A DNA stretch of 64,000 nucleotides from Zygnema cylindricum (lineage: Eukaryota; Streptophyta; Zygnematophyceae; Zygnematales; Zygnemataceae), in contig JBBHKE010000395.1 in assembly GCA_037447655.1 (NCBI GenBank), forward strand, positions 59,948-123,947. Direction: 5' to 3'. Shown in pieces: positions 24,301 through 33,352 of this stretch. The notes below the pieces were generated by a model. That model searched no databases and was not told where the DNA came from. It was given only the letters and a program-made list of their open reading frames with translations. The translations under genes were made by a program, and so were the position numbers. The first letter of the stretch is position 1. Each line of letters starts with the position of its first letter.

Positions 24301-25356
24301 AAGAAATCTTCATGCGGCAACAAGAGGGATTTGTAGAGGAGGGAGAGGAGAGCAAAGTATGCAGACATATAAAGTCCTTATATGGACTGAAGCAGGCTCC
24401 TAGACAATGGAATATGAAACTAGATGAGTTTCTCACTAGTGTGGGATATATCCGGATAAAAAAAAGATCTTAGAAGGAGATTTGACACGAAGGTTTTAGG
24501 GGAGGCAAAATACATATTGGGAATTCAAATGGAAAGAGATAGGGAGAAGAGGATTATCAGATTTTCTCACAAAGAAACTATAGGAAATATCCTTGAAAAA
24601 TTTCAGATGGAAAAGGCAAACTGTTGTACCACTCCCATGGACTTAAAGAAAGTAAGTGATGGGAGTGTAGAAGGAGGAGTGATAATCTTAGATGATCAGA
24701 TGAGTCCAGGAGAAAGAGAGTTTATCAAGTCTATTCCTTACAGACAGGTTCTGGGAAGTTTGGTCTACTTTATCAATTGTACCAAACCGGACATAGCAGC
24801 AACAATAGGAGTGCTCAGTAGGAGTCTTAATGATCATAGGAAGAGAGACTAGGAGGCAGCCAAGAGAGTTATGAGATACCTGGTGGGAACTAGGGATTTA
24901 TGGTTGCATTTGGGAGGGGAGCACACTGACATCGCTACTTGGAGTGATGCCAATTATGGGGATGCACTTATAAGAAGATGCACTTCTGGGTATGTGTTAT
25001 ATGTGGGGGAAGGTGCTTGCTGTTAGAGTAGCAAGCAACAACAGGTGGTTGCTCAGTCCACTAGGGAGGCTGAGTACTTGGCCTCTTGTTTTGCTGTGGA
25101 AGAGCATTTGTGGGTCAAGTCTTTATCGCAAAAACTGGGATATATGAAGAAGGGAGTGCATGAAGTGTTTTGTGATAATCAGGTTGCAATTGCAATTGCA
25201 ACCAATCCAAAATATCATTTCAAGGCTAAGCATATGGATATAAGACTTAGTTTTTTGAGGGAAAAGGTTGAAAACAAAATTGTGAATTTGGTGTATAGGG
25301 GTGATGGGGAAATGGTGGCTGATATGATGACAAAACCTGTGCCCTCTCCCAAGTAA
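21380..25356 (+). pseudogene. copia gag-pol remnant of copy D
   Basis: Gag begins at the ATG inside the primer-binding site (21384, MDPPCRVPIF), with a frameshift; the second half is open at 21599-22012. The knuckle has decayed (CHFGKKSAHFIANY). The protease motif near 22474 reads WIID-stop-GAS. Integrase starts with WHKRLGYVHFDR near 22877 and contains CTGCAQGK. A deletion near 23460 joins integrase to the chain ending KPRYFVGYDED. Reverse transcriptase (about 23780-24470) has lost the YVDD segment. RNase H runs to about 25356. Confidence 0.85.
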
Positions 25357-25420
25357 AAATATTGTAGAGAAAAGTGTGGCTTAAAAAAGAAACTAAAATT
25401 AGACTAGAAAATAAGGGGAG

Positions 25421-26068
25421 TTTTGAAATCACTAGATTTAGGAGAGGTATTTTCCAGGTCTTAATTAGTTAAAATAGCTAAATGGAAAGCACAAGTAGCA
25501 TGCCTCCACCTTCTATCTCTAGCCCCCATACTTGTTGTAGTCCTTGAAGGAGAGAGAGGACGGTGGAGCAATGGCTGTCTCAGCTCCATAGCTAGGACTA
25601 AAGAGTGACCTAAGTCACTCTCAACAAAAAGGTTGAGTCCGGCATGACTCGAACCTTTGACCGGCACAGCGAGGCGTAGCCGTTTGCTCTTACCGGTCTG
25701 TCGTAGTAGTCCGCTAGGATACATAGGGTTTGATTTCTATTTAAACGTTAGCTAGATCATTAATTCGATTAAAGGAATAACAAAGTGCGGACATAGAAAC
25801 TAGTTGACTTTTAGTACGTACGAAACAAATGTACCAGACATTTGTTTTTGAACGGCGAGCATTTAAAGCCGGTTTGGATCCGACGGCCCGCATCATCACC
25901 GAGATCCTAGAATGGCCGCTTTGGCGGTTTTCGGACATGACATGACTTGGCGACACGTGGAAACGTATCATTGAGAAGAGGAAATCCTCGAGAACATGAG
26001 ACCGAGTCCAAAAGCGACAGACATCCACTCCATGGCCATGTTGTACACAAGTCGTACAGAATGTAGGT
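25421..26068 (+). repeat. copia LTR, truncated 3' LTR of copy D
   Basis: It follows ATAAGGGGAG and its first bases have changed (TTTTGAAATC). The antisense tRNA-like block at about 25630-25730 again shows a B-box (GGTTCGAGTC). It stops near 26068, where E-type LTR sequence resumes. Confidence 0.72.
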
Positions 26069-26555
26069 CATGCCACGTCAAAAAAATGGTACCGAACAAG
26101 AAAGTAAAGGTGCCGAAATACTTTCTGTACGGACTTTGTACGACAATGTCAGTACTATTTGATTCGTCCGTACTTTAAAGTACAACTGTTTGTATGCCCT
26201 ATAAATCGTAATTCAGTTAAATGGAAAACCCTACTAGATAATACTTAAATATCTACCAAACTAAATATGTCTTAACACTAGTCCTAGACTAAACGGGTAA
26301 GGCTAACGGCTACGGGTTGCTTGACAGACGGTAGGTACCAGGATTATTTCCTTGGTCCGTCAAATACCTTTTTTGTTAGTCTACCAATTCTACACCTTGT
26401 CTCCATAAAGAGCCTAGGCCGCAATGGCTTTAGCTCCCTGTCCAGCCTTCAGTGACTACAACAAGTGTGGGGGCTTGGAGAAGGGAGTTAGAGGTTGAGT
26501 GCCTGTGCTCTTTTTCTATACTAAAATAGACCTAGAAAATACTCAAATATCAACA
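26069..26555 (-). repeat. 3' LTR of element E, proximal piece
   Basis: On the minus strand the LTR starts TGTTGATATTTGAG at 26555, directly after the polypurine run AATAAGGGGAG. Compared with the 5' LTR of E it lacks an internal ~200 bases, which correspond to about 29170-29370. It then continues on the far side of element D. Confidence 0.7.
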
Positions 26556-26568
26556 CTCCCCTTATTTT

Positions 26569-27613
26569 CTAGTCTATTTTCCTTTCAACTCCCACAAACA
26601 AATAAACAAACACCCCCTCCCCTTTTTTTTTCCTTTTTTTTTTTTCCTTTCCTTTCATAAACTTAAGAAAGATACTCTCGTATTTACAACAGTGCATAAG
26701 ATGAACCGAAATAATAATTGCATCACACATTTTATTTAGAATCCCACTTTTCATAAATTCGAGCCAAGATTTAATCCATACCTCTTTTCCATCCACACTA
26801 AATCTAATTTCCCTCTTGCAATTGAAACAGCCAGCCCCATCTCCAATCTGCAACACACACTCAGATGCTAACCCTTTTACAGGCACACCTTCATAAATGC
26901 CGACACTCCGTTTAGTGATGTTAAACCCATTATCCCCAAAAATTGAACTTTCCTCACTCTCTCCCATGGTTGTCTTTCCACTCTCACTTTCTAAATATAT
27001 TCTCAAAAAATATTTATCTTTCCCTAAACTTTTCATTAGATATTCCTCTTCTCCCCTATCCTTTAAAACCCCTTCTAGTTTCACTTCTCCCCTTTACTCG
27101 GAATCCGTAGAAGTCTCCCTTTCCAACCAATTTTCTTTTTCCAAAATATATAGAATATTAACCTCATTATTTTTATTTTTCCCTTTTTCAATAATTGATC
27201 CTAGATTCAATTTACTGATTTCTAAGTCATACTTTCTACACTCCTTGACATCCACATCATGTCTAACTCCCTGAAGTACCTCCCTTCCCTTTACTTCCTT
27301 TAAACCTCCAAAAGCACACTGTTGTCTTCATGGAATTTGTGTACTTTTCTCTCTTCTCCATTCTACCGATATGAAGAAGCTCCAAGATTTCTTTATCTTG
27401 TTTCTCCTCTTCCCCTTCTTCCTCCTCTTTCACACTCCAACTTAAGTTCTTCCAACGAATGACACTCCTCCAAATAGTGACTCGATTTTCTACAAAAGAA
27501 GCAAACCCATTTTTTGAAAGCTCCCCTTTTTTTTCCTCTCCTTCCCTTTCCACCAAAGTTTCGATAAGGTTTACCTTTGTTTTTCTTCCTCTGATCACGC
27601 TTCCGCTCGTCAC
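26569..27613 (-). pseudogene. element E knuckle region and decayed RNase H tail
   Basis: Two open stretches remain: 27613-27263, following the CCHC knuckle (CFFCRKSSHYLEEC, encoded near 27510-27470 in another frame), and 27084-26569, 171 codons. The second stretch contains VLQIGDGAGCFNCK and LEFMKSGILNKMCD. These align with the copia RNase H segments VLYVGDGACCWSSK and LGELGHLKSGVLKIFCD of copy G, but the block between them and the acidic residues are missing. It therefore looks like a relic of RNase H rather than an enzyme. Whether the 171-codon frame is still translated is unknown. Confidence 0.55.
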
Positions 27614-27622
27614 CGCCGTTCC

Positions 27623-28450
27623 TCACATCATGCTTCCGACAAACACCACCAGCTGAAATGCATTTACCCTGTCACTCCCCCTACGAAGCTCCAAAGTGCT
27701 TTCCCTCACAAGAATTATCCCTATGGTGATGCTCCAAGTCCATGAGGAGCCATCCATTCTTTCCATATGGTAAATGATGTTTTCGTACTCATCTGGGAGT
27801 TTCATGATTAGTGTATTAATATTTCTCTCTTCAGATTCTTCGTATCCCACACTAGCAAGCTCAACATATAACGCCGCAATATCATTTCAAAACTTTATCA
27901 TACTACCGCCTTTATAAACATAGGCCTCTGTTTCTTGTTTTACTAGTTGCTGCCTCTGTATAGTCTCACTATTATAAATCTGAATTAGAGTTTCCCACAT
28001 TTCCGAAGATTTGGTTTGACTTAAAAGAGTGATAGCTATGGACTTAGACACATATCTAAGTATGAGATGTTTTGCTATAATGTTTTTATATTCCCAAAAT
28101 TTTTTGTCATTTTCTTCAGTTTTTGGTTCAGTTATGATCCCCACAAGTGGAACCATAGCCAAGAGCCTAACTCCCCTCACCATAGGTGTCCCCTTATCCT
28201 TCTCCCTTATTTCCCCTTCCACGGCAATGATTTTCCCTTCACCTTCTGTTGCATCTGAACTCCGATTAGTTTTCTGGGAAACCCCAGATGATTCTCCATA
28301 GTGAGCTCCTCCAAATCTTGGTGGCGGACACCTCACTTGTCCCGAAAAAATTCCCCATAAGTGCTTCAAGAAAAGCAATTCCTCTATTGTAACCTCCCAA
28401 TAAGTGAAGTCTGTTCCATCAAACATAGGCACCCTAGATGGTGGGCCCAT
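27623..28450 (-). pseudogene. gag of element E, one nonsense codon
   Basis: The frame starts MGPPSRVPMFDGTDF at the ATG inside the primer-binding site and is open for 187 codons, including the gag core (FWEYKNIIAKHLILRY, AYVYKGGSM). A single TGA at about 27887 replaces a Cys codon found in other copies (DYCND). The same frame then continues through 27850-27623 (INTLIMKLPDEYEN), so gag was interrupted by a point change only. The product would form the retrotransposon particle. Confidence 0.8.
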
Positions 28451-28454
28451 AACC
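28440..28454 (-). promoter_or_regulatory. primer-binding site of element E, overlapping gag ATG
   Basis: The minus strand reads GGTTATGGGCCCACC directly next to the LTR end. It is the exact complement of 15 nt of the anticodon arm of plant initiator tRNA-Met. The ATG inside it is the presumed gag start. Confidence 0.7.
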
Positions 28455-29770
28455 TAAAATTCTATGGGCTCCCTTGCCACACAAAAATTCGTAGGTCAAA
28501 AGAAGTTAATCTAGTTAGTGCCGACTAAAAGTTTATATAAACTCAAATGATTAACCCCTTGACAATCAGAATCCCATTAAAGCTTCACCCCTGTGAAACA
28601 AGAATTTCTGTTGTGCTCAGTTCCACCACAGAATGCAAAATTAGAATATGTGATTTGGATACATTCACCCACTTTGGCTTTCCCTTAAAAATGCAGCCTC
28701 CAAAGCAAGAAAAAACTCAAACCGACTACACCCGTGTGTAGCCTCAACTCCTTTGAATCCGCAGCAAAAGGAATCACAAAAAAAGGCTAAGGAAATCGAT
28801 AGTTATGGCTGGCCAAAGTTTGCATTCTATACAAGATGCTCTCCGTGAGAGGCTGCTACCTACCCAAAATATTCTATGTCCTAAACCCTTCTCTAAACCC
28901 TCTAGTATTGAGGAATAGACCAATCACATTACTGTATAGTACATAAAGGTACCGGTACCGATATCGGTGTACCTTTTGTACGGCCATCGTACGACATGGC
29001 TAAAAAGTCAACACATGTCATATCCGGACTAGTACTTATAATCCCCAGAATTCCTACTTCCAAATGTTATCTCTCCACGTGGCGCCACGTCAAGCCATGT
29101 CAGAAAAATGGTACCGTACAAGAAAGTACAAGTGTCGGAGTACTTTCTGTACGTACTTTGTACGACAATGCCATATTGCGACATTTGTCATTTTTGGATT
29201 TGTTATCTTCCGATCCGAAGATTCTTTATACTCGTATGATGTTGCCACGTGTCATCCGGAGTGGCGGCGTCCGCAAACCGCCAAATTGTCCTTCCGCAAA
29301 GGTGGCGCTAACCACAGCCGTCCGATTTATTTCGGCATTTAATATTGACCTTCAAAACAAATATCCGTACTATTTGTTTCGTCCGTATTTTAAATTGCAA
29401 CTATTTCTATGGACTATAAACCGTAATCCAGTTAAATGGAAAACCCTACTAGATACTATTTAAATATCTAGCAAACCCAGTGTGTCTTAGCACTAGTCTT
29501 AGACTAAACGGAGAAGGCAAACGGCTACGGGTTGCTTGACATACAGTAGGTACCATGATCAATTCCTGGGTACGTCAAATACCTTTTTGGTTAGTTTACC
29601 AATTCTTCACCTTGTCTCCATAGGGAGTCTAGGCACTAATGGCTCTAGCTCCCGGTCCAACCTTCAGTGACTACAACAAGTGTGGGGGCTTGGAGAAGGG
29701 AGTTAGAGGCAGACTACCTCTGCCCTTTTTCTATACTAAAACAGACCTAGAAAATACTCAGATATCAACA
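28455..29770 (-). repeat. 5' LTR of element E (1316 bp)
   Basis: On the minus strand it starts TGTTGATATCTGAG at 29770 and ends next to the primer-binding site at 28454. It is longer than the A-D LTRs. A tRNA-like block lies on the + strand at about 29505-29580 (GGTACCATGATCAATTCCTGG). Confidence 0.72.
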
Positions 29771-29797
29771 CGCATAAATATCGATGAAACAAAATTG

Positions 29798-29938
29798 AAG
29801 CGCGCGACCAATTAAAGCCACACTATTTATGAATCAACATTTCTACATTGAAAACGTACTTTACATTAATTCAGCCACACTATTTACGAACCAAAGTTGA
29901 TTCGTAAATAGTGTGGCTTCATTTGGTTGCGCGTGATG
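29798..29938. mobile_element. foldback/MITE-like element, ~140 bp
   Basis: Inverted arms of about 40 bases: GCGCGACCAATTAAAGCCAC on the left and, read in reverse complement, GCGCAACCAAATGAAGCCAC on the right, both continuing into ACTATTTAYGAATCAAC. A third partial copy (CAGCCACACTATTTACGAAC) lies between them. It sits between the E and G-type LTRs. Confidence 0.6.
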
Positions 29939-30446
29939 TAGAAATTGATGGTTCCGTTTTAAGTATTTTCTGGGTCTAAATTAAAATACAGAAAGAAGCC
30001 GAGGCAGTCTATCTCTAACTTCTCTCTCCAACTCCCACACTTGTTGCATTCATTGGAAGTTGGAGTGGAAGCTAGAGCCATGGCTGCCTAGGCTATCAGA
30101 GATTTACGGGAAATAGATTAGTTTATTTACCGGTTTTTTTACTAAAAGGATAGTTGTCAGAACCAGGATTTGATCCTCGTACCTACGGAATAGAAGATAG
30201 CCGGTAGCCGGTAGTCCTAGCCGTTATGTCTATGACTAATGATACATAGTATTGGGTTTGATAATTATTAAGATATAATTACGTAGGATATTTCATTTAG
30301 CTACACCTGCTTACGGGATACATAGATCCAGTTATGTAAAGTACGGATTAAGGTACAAACAAGGAACAAGTACCGCGCATTTGATTCTAGGTTGCCTTGT
30401 CACTACTGTCTCCTGATAAAACCCTCAAAAAATCCAAGCATCCCTT
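29937..30446 (+). repeat. G-type copia LTR fragment
   Basis: It begins TGTAGAAATTGATGG, close to the start of the G LTR (TGTATAAATTGATGG on the minus strand at 33317), followed by AAGTATTTTCTGGG. It has an antisense tRNA-like block at about 30155-30230 and is cut by the LTR of F at 30447. Confidence 0.62.
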
Positions 30447-31436
30447 TGTTGAATTATTAGATTTAAATAGTATTTTCTAGGTTTGAATAGCTTAATCGAA
30501 ATAGAAAAGAAAAGCATAGGCAGTCTGCCTCCACCTATCCTCTCTATCCCCCATACTTGTCGTAGTCAATGAAAGAGAGAGAGGGTGGTGGAACAATGGC
30601 TGCCTTGGCTCCTTAGGCGGGTCAGAAGAAGAGACATAAGTCACTTCTAACAAAAAGGTTAAGTCCGGCAAAACTCGAACCACTAACCGACAAAGCGAGG
30701 CGTAGCCGTCAGCTTTAGCTAGTTTGTCGTTGAAGTCCATTAAAGTACATGGGGTGTGATAAGTATTTAAACGTGTTAGAACTCACTACAGATAAGTAAC
30801 ATAGAAAAAAATTGGATTATAGTGCAAACGTGAATCCGCACAAAACAAATTTATCGCACATTGATTTTCAATGGCTAGCATTTAAAGCCGATTTGGATCC
30901 GACGACATGCATCATCGTCGAGACTGCGCAATGGTCGCTATGGCTGTTTTCGGGAGTGACATGACCTTACGCCACGTGGCAGGATAATATTAGGAAGCGC
31001 AAATCTCGGAGAGCATGACGACAAGTCCGAAAGAGACAGACGTCCACTCAATGGCCGAGTCGTACACACACCGTACAGAAAGTACACCGACCACAATACC
31101 TTTCTGTACTTTACAGTTCTCTGATTGGTTCGTACATCAATAGATAGGGGTTATGAGAGGGGTTTAGGACTTAGGAGATTTAGGAGGTAGCCGCCTCTCT
31201 CCCAATGAGCTTGTATATATTTTGGTATCTTTGCCATTTGAAAAATTAATCCCCTGGTTGGGCATTTTCAGTAATTTCTTTTCCTACAGACTCAGGGGAG
31301 TCCACAATGCACAAGGGTGCAATCCGATTTCTTGTTTGCATATTTGGGTATCTGTGATCCTACTAAAGAAGGCTTAGTCAAAAGCTATCTAGAGACTTCG
31401 TGAATTCTGTCGTCAAATGGGGGACACAGAATTGCA
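30447..31436 (+). repeat. copia LTR, 5' LTR of copy F (990 bp)
   Basis: It starts TGTTGAATTATTAG and ends AGAATTGCA at the primer-binding site. It is similar to the LTRs of D. The antisense tRNA-like block lies at about 30655-30750. Confidence 0.78.
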
Positions 31437-31451
31437 GGTTATGGGCCCACC
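31437..31451 (+). promoter_or_regulatory. primer-binding site of copy F, overlapping gag ATG
   Basis: GGTTATGGGCCCACC follows the LTR without a gap. It is complementary to the anticodon-arm segment GGUGGGCCCAUAACC of plant initiator tRNA-Met. The ATG at 31441 opens the gag frame MGPPSRVPIF. Confidence 0.72.
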
Positions 31452-33148
31452 CTCTAGGGTGCCCATCTTCAACGGATCTGGGTTCATTTATTAGGAAGCC
31501 ATGATGGTAGGGGCTTTGTGTGAAAAATGATATTGGGGTATCGTGAGTGGACAAGTGAAACATCCATCTCAAGGAATTCCACCTGGGTTTAGTGGAGTGA
31601 GGTTTTCTGCACCAGTATCTGCTCCCACGGAGGAGGCAGACAGCGAGACAACAGTGTGTCCGAAAAGGGGAAAGGGAAGAAGACACCCCTTACTCCTATC
31701 GCCATGGCACCCGAACGGGTGGCCATGAAGACCGAGGAAAACGATATTCAAATGTGGGAGTATATAAACATGGCCGATAGGCACTTCATTATGAGGCATC
31801 GTACTCAAGCTTTAACAACCTCCCATCTCCACATCTTTAAGGCCCAGGATTTGTGGGAGACCTTAGTGGAGATCAATAAAGCCGGTGCCATTAAGGAGCT
31901 CTAGTTGGCCAAGCAACGGTTAGGGGAGTGTACTTACAAGAAGGGAAAAATGCTAGACTATTGTAATGACCTCTCTTGTTTGTATAGAGAGATGGAGAGT
32001 GTCGGGTGGACCGGTAAAATGAAGATGAAATTTAACACTCTCATCATGAAGTTGCCTAATGAGATTGAGAACACAGTGTACTGAGTTCTAGAAATGGATG
32101 ACAGTTTGTGGAAGTGGAACACAATGGTCCGGATGATACTTGTGTAGGAGAACACCATCGCAATTCGGAGAGGAGGAAAGAGCGTTCAAGCTCTGGCTAC
32201 TGGAACCGACCGGTGGGGGAAGGATTCGAGGAAGCCATACAACAACTTCAAGGGAGAGAAAGATCATCCTGGAGGACCGAGGCCTCCAAAGGGCCATTTT
32301 CATTTTTGCAAAAAACCAAGACACTTCATAGTTGATTGCACCAAGCTGTTGGAGCTGAGGCTTCAACAAAATTGTGGAGGATATTCTTATGGGGAAAGAT
32401 GAAGGCACTTATGGTCACACAAGTGAAAAGGAGACCGAGGAGGATGAATCCTTCGAGGAGGAGGATGGAGAGCTTCTCCTTGACGAGAATTTGGAGGAGA
32501 AGGAGATTCCTCAAAAACAGAAGTGTGCACTCAGAGCTATTCATGAACCTCCACAGGAAGGATGGATCATTGATTCAGGCGCATCCATGCATATGTGTCG
32601 TGATAGGCACCTCTTTACAAAGCTAAGAAAGATCCCCACAGTGGAGAAAGATTACAAGAATAGGAGAGTAGATACTACAGATCTAGTTGGACTGGTAGAT
32701 CTGAAAGTCTTAGTAAAGGGTAAGACTTCCATACTCACTTTCTCAGATGTACTTTATATCCCTCAGCAGAGCAAAAATCTTGTCTCTACTTTTGTATTAG
32801 ATGATAAGGAGTTTCATACCTTCATTAGAAAGGGAGTCTTTACAACTAAGTATGGGGATGAAGTCTACTTCACAACAAATAAGGGTAGCCAATGAATGTT
32901 TAGGCTTAACCTGAGTAATGAATAGAAGAACGCTTACTATGTTGGTGTCCCAAATTTGATTATCTGGCATAGACGTTTGGGGCATGTGCACTTTGATAGG
33001 CTGCGGGAAATGAAGAAGCTTGGTGTAGTGAAAGGCATTCAGTTTGGGGATAATGAAATAGTGGATGATAGTAGTGGTTGTGCCCAAGGTAAGGCTCACA
33101 GACTTACATTTCCCAAAACTGCCACATACAAAGGTGAGAAAGAACTAA
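31441..33148 (+). pseudogene. copia gag-protease-integrase remnant of copy F
   Basis: Gag starts at 31441. Open pieces are at 31656-31904 and, after stops, at about 31920-32200. The zinc-knuckle region near 32300 is partly decayed (CKKPRHFIVDC). The protease keeps an intact WIIDSGASMHMC near 32562 within the open stretch 32374-32895. Integrase starts with WHRRLGHVHFDR near 32965 and stops after GEKELK at 33148 by truncation. Confidence 0.83.
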
Positions 33149-33317
33149 AATATCTGGATAACATAGGCAGCCATGGCACTAGCTTCCTCTCCAACTTCTC
33201 AGTGACAGCAACAAGTGTGTGAGTTGGAGAGAAAAGTTAGAGACAGACTACCTCGGCTTCTTTTTCTGCATTTTATTTTAGACCTAGAAAATACTAAAAG
33301 AACCATCAATTTATACA
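33149..33317 (-). repeat. copia LTR fragment, start of 3' LTR of copy G
   Basis: On the minus strand it starts TGTATAAATTGATGG right after AATAAGGGGAG and includes AGTATTTTCTAGG. Only about 170 bases remain before the junction with copy F. Confidence 0.68.
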
Positions 33318-33352
33318 CTCCCCTTATTTTCTAGTATTTCTTTAATTTCATA

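Larger units (their letters stand above)
20457..26068 (+). mobile_element. Ty1/copia retrotransposon copy D, nested in the LTR of E
   Basis: The 5' LTR is 20457-21379, the primer-binding site 21380-21394 (one mismatch), the internal region extends to about 25420, and the 3' LTR is 25421-26068 and truncated. The two halves of the E LTR lie directly on either side. Pol has internal deletions that remove the end of integrase (near 23460) and the YVDD part of reverse transcriptase (near 24459), so it is inactive. Confidence 0.85.
19828..29770 (-). mobile_element. gag-only LTR element E, minus strand, split by nested copia D
   Basis: The 5' LTR is 28455-29770. The primer-binding site is 28440-28454 (perfect GGTTATGGGCCCACC on the minus strand). 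The internal region is 26556-28439. The 3' LTR is in two pieces, 26069-26555 and 19828-20456, with element D between them. The internal region, just under 1.9 kb, encodes gag and a decayed RNase H tail but no recognisable integrase or reverse transcriptase. This fits a non-autonomous deletion derivative mobilised by a full-length relative. Confidence 0.75.
30447..33148 (+). mobile_element. Ty1/copia retrotransposon copy F, 3'-truncated
   Basis: The 5' LTR is 30447-31436, the primer-binding site 31437-31451 (perfect), then gag, protease and the first part of integrase. It ends abruptly at about 33148, where minus-strand G LTR sequence begins. No reverse transcriptase, RNase H or 3' LTR remains. 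Confidence 0.84.

Noticed and set aside
25630-25730. possible tRNA gene on the minus strand (good B-box)
   Set aside because: The T-arm-like part is good, but the two acceptor strands do not pair and the block recurs at the same place inside many LTRs, so it is an LTR module rather than a tRNA gene.
26569-27084. 171-codon frame as a host gene
   Set aside because: It lies between the gag and LTR of element E and aligns in part with copia RNase H, so it belongs to the element.
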